A stretch of 64,000 nucleotides of DNA from Gottfriedia solisilvae (GTDB lineage: Bacteria; Bacillota; Bacilli; Bacillales; Bacillaceae_G), in assembly GCF_002128405.1 (NCBI RefSeq), contig NZ_NETJ01000007.1, forward strand, positions 1 through 64,000, written 5' to 3'. How positions within the stretch are numbered: the stretch's first letter is position 1; the number at the start of each line of letters is the position of its first letter. Made by a program: the position numbers and the translations under genes. This document shows, in pieces, positions 8,677 through 16,731 of the stretch. The notes beneath the pieces were generated by a model. The model did no database searches, was not told the origin of the DNA, and saw nothing but the letters and a program-made list of their open reading frames with translations.

Positions 8677-8705
8677 TTGAAATCAAACAGACCTGTATGT
8701 ATAAT
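8677..8705 (+). promoter_or_regulatory. Orphan sigma-A promoter carrying the shared 18-bp operator
   Basis: TTGAAA at 8677-8682, a 17-base spacer, TATAAT at 8700-8705. The spacer and first -10 bases contain AAACAGACCTGTATGTAT (8685-8702), one of six copies of the shared operator. Unlike the other promoters it faces no gene. Its transcript would form the hairpin at 8716-8795 and then run antisense to the Spx-like gene. Confidence 0.75.
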
Positions 8706-8715
8706 TATGTGCATC

Positions 8716-8795
8716 GGGAAGCGATTCCAGATAAACAATATAAAACAGATTTTATCTGCCATGTATTGTATCTCAAATTATCTGGAATACTTCCT
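8716..8795 (+). ncRNA. Long 5' hairpin RNA, orphan copy
   Basis: GGGAAG, a two-base bulge and ATTCCAGATAA (8716-8734) pair with TTATCTGGAAT, one base and CTTCCT (8778-8795). Inside, ACAATA pairs with TATTGT and CAGAT with ATCTG. It starts ten bases after the -10 box, the same distance as in the copy at 16597. The outer stems are alike and the loops are not, which suggests an RNA kept for its structure. No coding sequence is seen. No clear terminator follows. Confidence 0.55.
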
Positions 8796-8826
8796 TTAAA
8801 ATTACAATGTTATTTTATAAAGAATT

Positions 8827-9231
8827 TTATGATTTCTGCAAAATCAAATCTTCCAATTGCTTCTGAAAACTCAAATTACGTAGTTCGCGTGGAATAAAAC
8901 ATCTAATATCCTCTTCCTTAAACCCCACCTGTATCCGTTTATGGTCTAGTAAGATTGGCGTTCGTATCAAGCCTGGATTTAAATGTATTATTTGAATTAA
9001 TTCTTTAAGTGAAATAGTATTTAAATCAATTTTTAAATTTTGAAAGATAATTGACCGCGGAGAAATAATTTCATCTGTACCAGAATCAGTCATTCGTAAT
9101 ATCTCCTTGATTTCTTCAGTACTTAAACGCTTTACGATAATATTTCTATCTATATAATTTATTTTGTGTTCCTCAAGCCATCTTTTAGCTTTTTTACATG
9201 ATTTTGATTTTCTGTTGTATAAAGTAATCAA
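8827..9231 (-). CDS. Spx/ArsC-family paralogue lacking the CxxC redox switch
   Basis: 134 residues. Spx binds the RNA polymerase alpha subunit and redirects transcription in thiol stress; its N-terminal CxxC is the disulfide switch. Here the start reads ITLYNRKSKSCKKAKRWLEE, one residue shorter than Spx in this loop and with only the second cysteine kept, as SKSC. The rest follows Spx closely: TDEIISPRS, LKELIQIIHLNPGLIRTPIL, and KRIQVGFKEEDIRCFIPRE near the end. It may interact with polymerase without thiol control. A promoter for antisense RNA lies beyond its 3' end. It is not the main Spx gene. Confidence 0.75.
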   Translation of the reverse strand: MITLYNRKSKSCKKAKRWLEEHKINYIDRNIIVKRLSTEEIKEILRMTDSGTDEIISPRSIIFQNLKIDLNTISLKELIQIIHLNPGLIRTPILLDHKRIQVGFKEEDIRCFIPRELRNLSFQKQLEDLILQKS

Positions 9232-9356
9232 AATTACTTCTACTCCTTTTAGCTATTGAAATAATAATATATTTGATTAATTAATACTTAGTTCATTTTA
9301 ATAAAATTAAGTTGATATGCCTTATATGTTGATGGATTTAAACATTTTAGGTATCT

Positions 9357-9391
9357 AAAAAGAGATGTCGATCATTCAACATCTCTTTTTT
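9357..9391. terminator. Bidirectional terminator
   Basis: AAAAAGAGATGT and ACATCTCTTTTT pair around a ten-base loop, with A and T tails on both sides. It lies just after the HesB-like stop. Confidence 0.7.
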
Positions 9392-9400
9392 CATATAAAT

Positions 9401-9715
9401 TTATGCAACAATTTCAATTCCCAGTTTATAGCTATACGTCTGATTTGGACTTTTGATACTTAAACCATCCAAATAATCAATTGTTAAATTATCGTCAACA
9501 TATCTAAAGGAATTTTTACTCATATAAATTGTATTCCAATCTGTAGGAACTTGGTAAAAGTCTTCAATCGTTTTCATGAGTTTAATCCTAAGAACACCAT
9601 CTAATGGACTTCCACATCCCCCAATCTCATAATGTAGGAATACTTCATGTTCAGGGTTTTCGTCTCTTAATTTACTGAATAGATTTTTAGCATTATCTGT
9701 AAATTTAATTTGCAT
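9401..9715 (-). CDS. HesB/IscA-like small protein (YqkB type)
   Basis: 104 residues. It belongs to the HesB-like fold used in Fe-S cluster carriers: KFTDNAKNLFSKLR at the start, HYEIGGCGSPLDGVLRIKL in the middle and SIKSPNQTYSYKLGIEI at the end. Only one cysteine, in GGCGSP, is obvious, unlike the three of true IscA, so cluster transfer is uncertain. The YqkB-type group has this shape. It is a single gene with its own terminator. Confidence 0.75.
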   Translation of the reverse strand: MQIKFTDNAKNLFSKLRDENPEHEVFLHYEIGGCGSPLDGVLRIKLMKTIEDFYQVPTDWNTIYMSKNSFRYVDDNLTIDYLDGLSIKSPNQTYSYKLGIEIVA

Positions 9716-9793
9716 ATTATTTCCCCCAAATAATTCAAATTATATTTCTAGTAGCTGCTAAGGTTTCTATTTAATTAATTGAATCAAATATTT

Positions 9794-10654
9794 TTATTTC
9801 AATCTACTTCCCAAAAATTCTTTAATCAATTTTGCACTCAATCCAAGATCTTCTTCTAACGGAAAATGCCCTGTATTGATAAGGTGGACTTCAGAATCTT
9901 CAATATCTCTTTGGAATGCTAAAGCACCCTCTGGACCGAAGAATATGTCATTTTTCCCCCAAGCTACTAATGTAGGTGGTTGATATGTTCTAAAGAATTC
10001 ATGCCAGCTAGGATATAAAGTTAAATTGTTTTGATAGTCATAAAATAATGCAAGTTGGATATCGTTATTACCAGGTCTGTCTAATACAAACTGATCCATA
10101 TTCCATGCATCTGGGTTCATATTTTCGGGATTGCGAGTTCCATTAACATATTGGAATTTTGTAAACTCGGCACTAAACAATTCTCTAATTTTCGACTTAT
10201 TTTCTTCTGATGGATTTTTCCAATACTCACGTAATGGGTCCCATGCAGATAGTAATCCTTCTTCATAAGCATTACCATTTTGAGAAATGATTGCTTGGAT
10301 TCTTTCTGGATGACGTGTTGCCAATCTGAATCCCACTGGTGCACCATAATCATGCACATAAATTGAATATTTGTCTAAATTTAGTTTCTCAACAAAATCG
10401 TTTATTAATAAAGCAATGTTATCAAATGTGTATTCAAATGAATCCATACTAGGTTGATCGCTATTTCCAAAACCAGGATAATCTGGTGCAATAATGTGAT
10501 ATTCATCTTTTAACTCATTGATTAAATTGCGATACATATGTGAAGATGAAGGAAAACCATGCAATAGTAAAATTGTTGGATTACTTCTTGATCCAGCTTC
10601 ACGGTAAAAAATATTAATATTATTTACTTCAATAGTTTTATATTGGACTGACAT
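9794..10654 (-). CDS. Alpha/beta hydrolase, haloalkane-dehalogenase/epoxide-hydrolase-like
   Basis: 286 residues, alpha/beta-hydrolase fold. The oxyanion stretch is LLLHGFPSSSHMYRNLI. The nucleophile elbow is HDYGAP, with Asp rather than Ser, which is typical of haloalkane dehalogenases and epoxide hydrolases. The acid is probably D in WGKNDIFF and the base H in NTGHFPLEED. The cap region is rich in aromatics. The substrate is not predictable. The promoter 51 bases upstream carries the shared 18-bp operator, so the enzyme belongs with the DUF1348/hps-phi/speA set and may serve detoxification. Confidence 0.85.
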   Translation of the reverse strand: MSVQYKTIEVNNINIFYREAGSRSNPTILLLHGFPSSSHMYRNLINELKDEYHIIAPDYPGFGNSDQPSMDSFEYTFDNIALLINDFVEKLNLDKYSIYVHDYGAPVGFRLATRHPERIQAIISQNGNAYEEGLLSAWDPLREYWKNPSEENKSKIRELFSAEFTKFQYVNGTRNPENMNPDAWNMDQFVLDRPGNNDIQLALFYDYQNNLTLYPSWHEFFRTYQPPTLVAWGKNDIFFGPEGALAFQRDIEDSEVHLINTGHFPLEEDLGLSAKLIKEFLGSRLK

Positions 10655-10704
10655 ATAATCACCTCTTAGTTTAATTAAGGATGTAAATCATCTTCCTTGA
10701 CTAA

Positions 10705-10733
10705 AGTATACATACAGGTCTGTATATTATCAA
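10705..10733 (-). promoter_or_regulatory. Promoter with shared operator for the hydrolase
   Basis: On the minus strand: TTGATA (10728-10733), 17 bases, TATACT (10705-10710). The 18-bp near-palindrome ATACATACAGGTCTGTAT (plus strand, 10708-10725) fills the spacer, so a bound protein would block polymerase. Confidence 0.8.
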
Positions 10734-10762
10734 GATATTTATATTTTTTATCAAAATAAAAT

Positions 10763-10787
10763 AGAGCACCCTACAGTTGGATGCTCT
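10763..10787 (-). terminator. Terminator of the ger operon
   Basis: AGAGCA-CC and GG-ATGCTCT pair with a short loop. On the minus strand ATTTTATTTT follows. It is 75 bases after the gerB-type stop. Confidence 0.65.
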
Positions 10788-10861
10788 GATGACAGTCTAA
10801 TTCTTGGCTAAATTCCTACGAATGAATAATTTATGGATTCCTAGCTTTGCAGTATATACTC

Positions 10862-11968
10862 CTATGAAATAGCTGGAATTCTTTTAAACTTCAAACTGAT
10901 TAAAAAGAATAACGGTATTAAAAACTGAAACAAAGTACCATAAATAGCATACGTTCTTGTGAAATTAATAACTTCAATTTGATTCTTGAATATGATTAAT
11001 GATGTACAACAAGCAATTATCCCGATTGGAAATAAAAATGTATTCATATTTGAATTTTTCACCATTCTTGCCGCTAAATTGGAAAGTATATAATACTCCA
11101 CTGAAATTTTAATAATTGCAGTAATAAACCAAGCAAGAATTACTAAGGGTTCGATTCTAATTTGAGCTGTTCCAATTGTTAATACACCTGCAGCAGCTCC
11201 ACCGGGTGCTGTTGGTACATATTTTAAATACTCTCCTAACAAACCTAGAGAAACAGTATACTTTATTAAATTTGTCGCTACTATAAAGATTAATGGAAAT
11301 AAAAATCGTTTTATGTCCGTTCTCATTTCTTTACAAACCTCTGGGATAAATAATAATAAAAATATTTCACTTGAAGAATTTCCAGAGATAGTAGCGAACT
11401 CTCGTATAAATGGATGCACACCTTTATAAAAAAACGGTAAGAAATTAGTGTACTCTATATTATTCATACTCATGATTAAAATTATTATATTAATCACAAA
11501 GCAAACTGAAGCGTAGAAAACACTTAATTGGAGAATACTTTTTATTCCACCTTGAGTGCAAATTAGAAAAATATGTAAGACAAATAGAAATGCAACAAAG
11601 GTTGGAGAATGCTTTGTTAAAATTACAGTACTGATTGTTTTCCATACAATCGCTAAGTCTTTTGAGATAGCTAACCAAATAAAAAGAGAGTAAAAAATAA
11701 GAAAGATGTATGAGAGATTTTTACTAAATGTATTCTTTATTAAATCAAGAAAATCCCCTTCACTATTCCCGTATCTTAGCAAGGACGTATAGATATAAAA
11801 CAATACAACCGACCAAAGTCCTCCCGCAATGGTTGCTATCCCCTGGTCTTGCGCATGATCTAGAAAATTAAACGGAATGAGGGTACTTGTACCAACTGAT
11901 ATTCCATAAACTAAGAAAGAAGCTGGGGTCAGGTTAAATTTATTCACGATAAACCACCCCATATCCAT
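10862..11968 (-). CDS. Spore germination receptor B subunit (GerAB/ArcD-type permease)
   Basis: 368 residues with about ten membrane segments, of the amino-acid permease-like B subunit family (GerAB, GerKB). Visible features are the start FNLTPASFLVYGISVGTSTL, GGLWSVVLFYIYTSLLRYG and the C-terminal hydrophobic repeats. B subunits bind the germinant in the inner spore membrane. The gene overlaps the small D-type gene by 25 bases and ends the A-C-D-B operon. The start ATG (MDMGW) lies within the D gene's end. The germinant cannot be deduced. Confidence 0.88.
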   Translation of the reverse strand: MDMGWFIVNKFNLTPASFLVYGISVGTSTLIPFNFLDHAQDQGIATIAGGLWSVVLFYIYTSLLRYGNSEGDFLDLIKNTFSKNLSYIFLIFYSLFIWLAISKDLAIVWKTISTVILTKHSPTFVAFLFVLHIFLICTQGGIKSILQLSVFYASVCFVINIIILIMSMNNIEYTNFLPFFYKGVHPFIREFATISGNSSSEIFLLLFIPEVCKEMRTDIKRFLFPLIFIVATNLIKYTVSLGLLGEYLKYVPTAPGGAAAGVLTIGTAQIRIEPLVILAWFITAIIKISVEYYILSNLAARMVKNSNMNTFLFPIGIIACCTSLIIFKNQIEVINFTRTYAIYGTLFQFLIPLFFLISLKFKRIPAIS

Positions 11969-12171
11969 GATCTAATTGGTTTAACAAAACTTGCTAAGTA
12001 ATCAGGTATCGGTATATTAATATTGTGTAATTCAATAATAAATATTATTAATGCTAATATTGAAAAAATCCAATAACCGAATTTGCCCTTTTGATTCGGA
12101 AAGAGATTTTTATTTATGATAAGACAAACTATGATTATTAGAGAAAGTAAAATTGGTTTTATCAAATTCAA
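11944..12171 (-). CDS. Small two-helix germination receptor D-type subunit
   Basis: 75 residues with two membrane segments (LSLIIIVCLIINKNLF and YWIFSILALIIFIIEL) and a short tail ending in WIWGGLS. Ger operons often contain such a small D subunit that tunes receptor activity. Its place between the C and B genes, 14 bases after the gerC-type stop, supports the call. Sequence alone would be weak evidence. Confidence 0.7.
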   Translation of the reverse strand: MNLIKPILLSLIIIVCLIINKNLFPNQKGKFGYWIFSILALIIFIIELHNINIPIPDYLASFVKPIRSWIWGGLS

Positions 12172-12185
12172 ATCCCCTTATCCTT

Positions 12186-13292
12186 CTAACTATGAAACCC
12201 TATCCCTCGAATATTGATTTTGTTATTAAAAGAATAGTCAACATCTTTCAAGCTTCGTTCCCATTGCTTATGATTTTTTTTCCAGTAAGTAGGTTCGAAT
12301 CGAAATAAATGATTACCTAGCCCCATAGGATCACTTTTGTATTGTACTAATATTTTTTTAAAAAGTTCGTTCAACTCACGATTTAGTTCTTTTCCAACTA
12401 ATGCTTGTAAATCTTTTAACTCATCTGATTTTGATAGCTCTCCAAAGGGAGCATTTTCTAAATTAAAAGATAGAATACCTTTGTATATGAATTTAGGTTT
12501 ATTATCTTTTATGCGAGTGTTTAGACTGTAGTTGCTATTTTGTAATACTAAGTTTATTGGTTTATCTTTATACTTTACTTTAATACTGAGTTCTCTTTTT
12601 TGATTACGAAGAACTGAGATTAGATTCATTTCTTGTTCATTCAAATACCCAACCAGTTTCCCCTTATTGAGAACTGCTGCACCAGAAATGATTATCCTGT
12701 CTTTGTCTTCCATTTTTATTGTGTCAAGTATAGTAATAATGGTATCTTGGTGTTTTCCCGATGCCTCGTCTAATATATTTATTACCTTAGTTTGTATCCC
12801 ATTGCGACTGATTAATTGATTTATCGAATCAGAAATAGATTGATTTTCAATTGAAGTAGATTTTAATAAGTCTTGAGCTTTTCCTCTTGTACCTACAATT
12901 AAGGTACCCCCTCGCATGGATCTTGTTCGAGCAAATTCCGATATTGTTTGGGTTACCCCTTTTTTGAGACTTTCCTCTCCAAATACAATCACCTTATTAT
13001 GTAAAGAAAATAATTCGCGAGGATGTAGTAATTTTTGTTTCGTAAGGACAGTACTAATATCCTTTTCTGTAACTGTTTCCAAAAAGTACATTGGTGGTGC
13101 ACCACCCTTTTCATCACCACCTGCAGAAGCAGTATTTACAATTTCAGAAGTAATTGTTAATTTATCTTGATCTTCATCTATTCCTGTAGACAAAGTAATT
13201 GCAAGATCTTCTATTTGAGTACCTCGATTACAACCAACTAACAAAAATAGTAAAAATAATGCAGTAATTCTTCGCAATTTCACAATTCTCAT
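12186..13292 (-). CDS. Spore germination receptor C subunit, lipoprotein (Ger(x)C)
   Basis: 368 residues. The N-terminus is a lipoprotein signal, ALFLLFLLVGC with the lipid-accepting Cys at about 21. The body follows the GerAC plan: VVNTASAGGDEKGGAPPMYF, RELFSLHNKVIVFGEESLKKG, ARTRSMRGGTLIVGTRGKAQ, and a C-terminal domain ending DVDYSFNNKINIRGIGF. It anchors the receptor on the outer face of the inner spore membrane. It shares its first base with the end of the A gene. Confidence 0.9.
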   Translation of the reverse strand: MRIVKLRRITALFLLFLLVGCNRGTQIEDLAITLSTGIDEDQDKLTITSEIVNTASAGGDEKGGAPPMYFLETVTEKDISTVLTKQKLLHPRELFSLHNKVIVFGEESLKKGVTQTISEFARTRSMRGGTLIVGTRGKAQDLLKSTSIENQSISDSINQLISRNGIQTKVINILDEASGKHQDTIITILDTIKMEDKDRIIISGAAVLNKGKLVGYLNEQEMNLISVLRNQKRELSIKVKYKDKPINLVLQNSNYSLNTRIKDNKPKFIYKGILSFNLENAPFGELSKSDELKDLQALVGKELNRELNELFKKILVQYKSDPMGLGNHLFRFEPTYWKKNHKQWERSLKDVDYSFNNKINIRGIGFHS

Positions 13293-14713
13293 TACTCATC
13301 ACCTGAATCATTTGTACTTAGCCACCATCTTTTTATTGATTTAAGATGTACTTTACTAATAGGACTCATAAAATTTACTCCAAAAGATTTAATATTAATG
13401 AAATAAACGAGTAAGACAGAAAAACTTAATATTAGACCAGGAAGCCCTGCAATTGCGGACATTAATAATAGCGGAAATCTAATAAGTCTGATAGAGGATC
13501 CGAAATTTTGTTTAGGTACTATGAAAGAGGCTATTCCAGTAAAAGCAACGACAATTACTGTAGGAGCAGAAACTAGACCAGCTTTAACTGCAGCATCCCC
13601 AATAACCAAGGCCCCAACAATGCTGACTACTTGGCCAACATTCTTAGGAAAACGTAAACCCGCTTCACGTAGCACTTCAAAAGTAAACTCCAAAACTAAT
13701 ATTTCAAAAATAATTGGATAAGGTACTGTAGATCTAGATGAAGCAAAACTAATTAATAGATCAGTTGGTATTAATCCCCAATGAAATGAAGTAACTGCGA
13801 CATAAATAGCTGGAAGCGTTAAAGATAAAAACAGTGCAATGATCCGTAGGATTTTTACAAAGAACGCAAAAATCGGCAAATCATAATAATCTTCCGGACT
13901 TTCAATAAATTGCCAAAAAACAGCTGGAAGAATTAAAACTTCTGGAGATCCATCAACAATAATGGCAATGCGTCCCTCCATTAAGCTACTTACAACTGAA
14001 TCCGGTCGTTGGGTATTTTGTATAATTGGAACCAGCTTCAATCTTCTTTTATCTAAATATTTTTCAATGAAACTGGAATCAACAACATATTCCTTTTTCA
14101 TTTGTTTTAATTTATTTTGAATTTGTGCAACCAGACTCGAATCTGCGAGTCCTTCAATATAATATACATCAATTGCACTATTTGAATACTCGCCTGAATT
14201 AAGCGTGATTATTTTTAGCTTTTCTGTTTTTAAACGACTTCTAATTAAACTTCGATTGGAAGAAAGACTCTCAACAAACCCTTCCATTGGTCCACGTAAA
14301 GTAACCTCTAAATCAGATGTTGAGATTGTCCTCTTCTCAAAGTTTTCAACTTTTATATCAAGGAATAGTTCTGTGTTATTTTTAAGAATTATTAATGATC
14401 CACCTAAGAGAGCAGTAGGGATTTTGGATTCAGATTCTCTATTTTGCATTTTAATTTTCATAGCAGTAATAGAATCCATCATATTACTTATTGTCAGTTT
14501 ATCGGATGGAATTGATAATATTGGTTTTATTACTGTTTCTTGGCAAACATTAATATCTACAATACTATCTATGAAAAGTAAGCAAATCTCATCATCATAT
14601 AAATACCGTACTTTGAGGTCAGGTGGAAATGAGAGCGTATCAAAAATCGTATTAATTCTGTTTTTAAGTATGTACTTCTCGATTCTAATCACCTCTGATG
14701 TAATTATTTCCAA
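13292..14713 (-). CDS. Spore germination receptor A subunit (GerAA/GerKA type)
   Basis: 473 residues. A soluble N-terminal half is followed by five or so membrane segments. Family motifs are LRGPMEGFVESLSSNRSLIR, RPDSVVSSLMEGRIAIIVDG, SPEVLILPAVFWQFIESPED and FEVLREAGLRFPKNVGQVV. It is the first gene of the operon. The start is uncertain. The TTG at 14713 has no ribosome site, and a GTG at 14692 overlaps AGAGGTGATT. That site would best serve an ATC codon at 14686, so an ancestral ATG may have changed. Confidence 0.88.
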   Translation of the reverse strand: MEIITSEVIRIEKYILKNRINTIFDTLSFPPDLKVRYLYDDEICLLFIDSIVDINVCQETVIKPILSIPSDKLTISNMMDSITAMKIKMQNRESESKIPTALLGGSLIILKNNTELFLDIKVENFEKRTISTSDLEVTLRGPMEGFVESLSSNRSLIRSRLKTEKLKIITLNSGEYSNSAIDVYYIEGLADSSLVAQIQNKLKQMKKEYVVDSSFIEKYLDKRRLKLVPIIQNTQRPDSVVSSLMEGRIAIIVDGSPEVLILPAVFWQFIESPEDYYDLPIFAFFVKILRIIALFLSLTLPAIYVAVTSFHWGLIPTDLLISFASSRSTVPYPIIFEILVLEFTFEVLREAGLRFPKNVGQVVSIVGALVIGDAAVKAGLVSAPTVIVVAFTGIASFIVPKQNFGSSIRLIRFPLLLMSAIAGLPGLILSFSVLLVYFINIKSFGVNFMSPISKVHLKSIKRWWLSTNDSGDE

Positions 14714-14767
14714 AAATGGTTATTATATTAGACTTCTGAACGATAAAATTACATTTAAAGGTGAGAA

Positions 14768-14802
14768 AATAAAAAAGATACCTGGAGAAGGTACCTTTTT
14801 TA
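14768..14802 (-). terminator. Terminator overlapping the acetolactate-synthase stop
   Basis: On the minus strand AAAAAAGGTACC pairs with GGTATCTTTTTT around a short loop, and the stop codon lies at its left foot. Confidence 0.75.
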
Positions 14803-16371
14803 CAAAACCACTTCTAACAAATTTAAGTTTTCACTATTGATAGCTTCTGTTAATGCTGTAGAAAATTCGTTTATATTCGTGGCTTTTCTATATTCAAGAC
14901 CAAAACTTTGTGCAAATAAATGAAAGTCTGGGTTTGTAAATCCTATAGAATTTATTTCTAAGTTAGCTTTACTTTGGTGATTCTTAATTAGTCCATATGA
15001 TTGATTATTGAAAACTATAATCGTAAAGTTTATGCCAAGCCTTTTCGCAGTTTCAAGTTCTTGTGCATTCATTAAGAAACCCCCATCCCCTGTAACTACA
15101 ACGATATTAGAATTAGGTTCAGCAAGTTTTGTTGCGATTCCTCCAGGTAATGAAGCCCCCATTGAAGCCAGTCCATTATAGATAAATGTTTTCCCTGGCA
15201 AACTCGGTTGGTACCAATTTGATACCCAAATCTTATGCAAACCAACATCCGAAATCAAAGTTGTTTCTTCAGGTAGTTGTTCACTTAGGAGTGACATAAT
15301 TTCATATGGAAAGCTTAATTCTGTTAAAGAAACATCTTGTAACTGTTGAATCAAGTTTTTACGAAGTGTATTAAACTTTTCAGGTTCCGGACGTGGTGTA
15401 ATAAATTCGGTTAATTTCATTATTGTATTTTTTAAGTCACCAGTTAAATCTAATAAAACTGGGTAATGGGCATCTACTTCCGCTGGATACGAATTAATAT
15501 TTAAGATATTGATTGCCCCATTTTTATTCCATGTAGTTGGCTCAAATTCTACAATATCAAAACCAATAGAAATTACTAAATCTGCATTTCTTAAAGGATG
15601 CAAAAGATTTGAATATGTAGCTCCTCCTATAGTAAATAAGTTTCTTGGATGCTCAAAAGGTAGAATTCCTTTTGCCATAAATGAATTAACCATAGGAAGA
15701 TTTGATTTCTCTATAAATTTTTTCATTTCATTCAATGCTCCAGCTCGAATTACACCATTGCCCACTAATATAATAGGATTTTCAGCATCCTCTATTAGAT
15801 TAACAGCATTTTCTACAAGTGAATGATCAATAATTGGATTCTTTTTATTACTTTTTAGTAATGGGGCTCCATTTATTTCTTCTTTCGCTATATCAGTTGG
15901 TATTTGTATATGTACTGCACCAGGACTCTCTGCGTTCGCTTCACTAAAGGCTTTTCTGATGATATCTGGTATTGTACTAGCAACCGTTATTTGTTGATTA
16001 TACTTTGTGATTGGACTAAACAGCTTTATTGTATCTATATATTGATGTGACTCTTTATGTTGCTTACTTATTTCACACTGTCCTGTAATAGCAACTAACG
16101 GTGACCTATCTAAGTGTGCATTTGCAACACCAGTGACCAAATTTGTAGCTCCCGGACCCAATGTAGCTAAACACACCCCTGGTTTTCCAGTCAATCGGCC
16201 ATACAAATCAGCCATAAAAGCTGCAGCTTGTTCGTGTCTAGTAACAATAAACTGGATAGAGGACTTTGATATAGAGTCAATCAAATCCAGCGTTTCTTCC
16301 CCTGGAATACCAAATATGAACTCTACACCTTCTGCTTCCATACATCTTACAATTAAATCACTAGCCTTCAT
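14800..16371 (-). CDS. Acetolactate-synthase-like thiamine-diphosphate enzyme
   Basis: About 523 residues. The family includes catabolic AlsS, anabolic IlvB and related decarboxylases. The catalytic Glu lies in FIVTRHEQAAAFMADLYGR, the substrate region in LATLGPGATNLVTGVANAHL, and the cofactor motif is GDGGFLMNAQELETA...NFTIIVFNNQSYG at about 430-470. The C-terminus is some 30-40 residues shorter than typical AlsS. The neighbour upstream is unrelated and no small subunit is present. I set the start at an ATG with GGAG close by; a GTG nine bases further up is possible. Confidence 0.8.
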   Translation of the reverse strand: MKASDLIVRCMEAEGVEFIFGIPGEETLDLIDSISKSSIQFIVTRHEQAAAFMADLYGRLTGKPGVCLATLGPGATNLVTGVANAHLDRSPLVAITGQCEISKQHKESHQYIDTIKLFSPITKYNQQITVASTIPDIIRKAFSEANAESPGAVHIQIPTDIAKEEINGAPLLKSNKKNPIIDHSLVENAVNLIEDAENPIILVGNGVIRAGALNEMKKFIEKSNLPMVNSFMAKGILPFEHPRNLFTIGGATYSNLLHPLRNADLVISIGFDIVEFEPTTWNKNGAINILNINSYPAEVDAHYPVLLDLTGDLKNTIMKLTEFITPRPEPEKFNTLRKNLIQQLQDVSLTELSFPYEIMSLLSEQLPEETTLISDVGLHKIWVSNWYQPSLPGKTFIYNGLASMGASLPGGIATKLAEPNSNIVVVTGDGGFLMNAQELETAKRLGINFTIIVFNNQSYGLIKNHQSKANLEINSIGFTNPDFHLFAQSFGLEYRKATNINEFSTALTEAINSENLNLLEVVL

Positions 16372-16380
16372 GATCTCCAC

Positions 16381-16557
16381 TCATTTCATATCTTATTTAT
16401 ACTTTAAAAGTGTTCAATGTAGTCTTATCTGCAAATTTCATTAAATTTTTCTCAGTGATGCTACTATATTCCCCATAATACAATCACAATACAAATAGAA
16501 TTGGATCGGTAAATTAATTAACTTTTAAAGAGTACAAAAATATTTTAGCAAATATAC
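16381..16557. other. AT-rich gap before the DUF1348 promoter
   Basis: No gene or hairpin recognised between the divergent acetolactate-synthase-like gene and the operator-bearing promoter. Confidence 0.4.
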
Positions 16558-16586
16558 TTGAAAATAGACAGACCTGTATGTATAAT
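16558..16586 (+). promoter_or_regulatory. Promoter with shared operator for the first DUF1348 pair
   Basis: TTGAAA at 16558-16563, 17 bases, TATAAT at 16581-16586: a consensus sigma-A promoter. AGACAGACCTGTATGTAT at 16566-16583 is the shared operator. A transcript would begin with the hairpin at 16597. Confidence 0.85.
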
Positions 16587-16596
16587 AATTTTCGTA

Positions 16597-16671
16597 GGGA
16601 AGTTAATCCAGATGAAAATAAACGTTTCTCCTTTTTTATTCCAACACATTATCTTATCTGGATTTCTTCCT
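16597..16671 (+). ncRNA. Long 5'-leader hairpin, same family as 8716-8795
   Basis: GGGAAG, TTA and ATCCAGAT (16597-16613) pair with ATCTGGAT, TT and CTTCCT (16656-16671). An inner AATAAA/TTTATT pairing is possible. It begins exactly ten bases after the -10 box, as in the orphan copy. A second small hairpin (AGTATT/AATACT) follows at about 16682-16697, then the AAGGAAGGG ribosome site. An mRNA-stabilising 5' structure or a regulatory leader would both fit. Confidence 0.6.
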
Positions 16672-16731
16672 TATTAAAAAAGTATTTTGTGGAATACTTA
16701 ATACGATATTTTAAGGAAGGGATGTAATTAA

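Noticed and set aside
8697-8897. A 66-codon plus-strand open frame
   Set aside because: It starts inside the promoter, covers the hairpin element and the end of the Spx-like gene, and has no ribosome site.
14205-14840. A 211-codon plus-strand open frame over the gerA-type gene
   Set aside because: It lies opposite clear GerA coding sequence, lacks a ribosome site and shows low-complexity composition.
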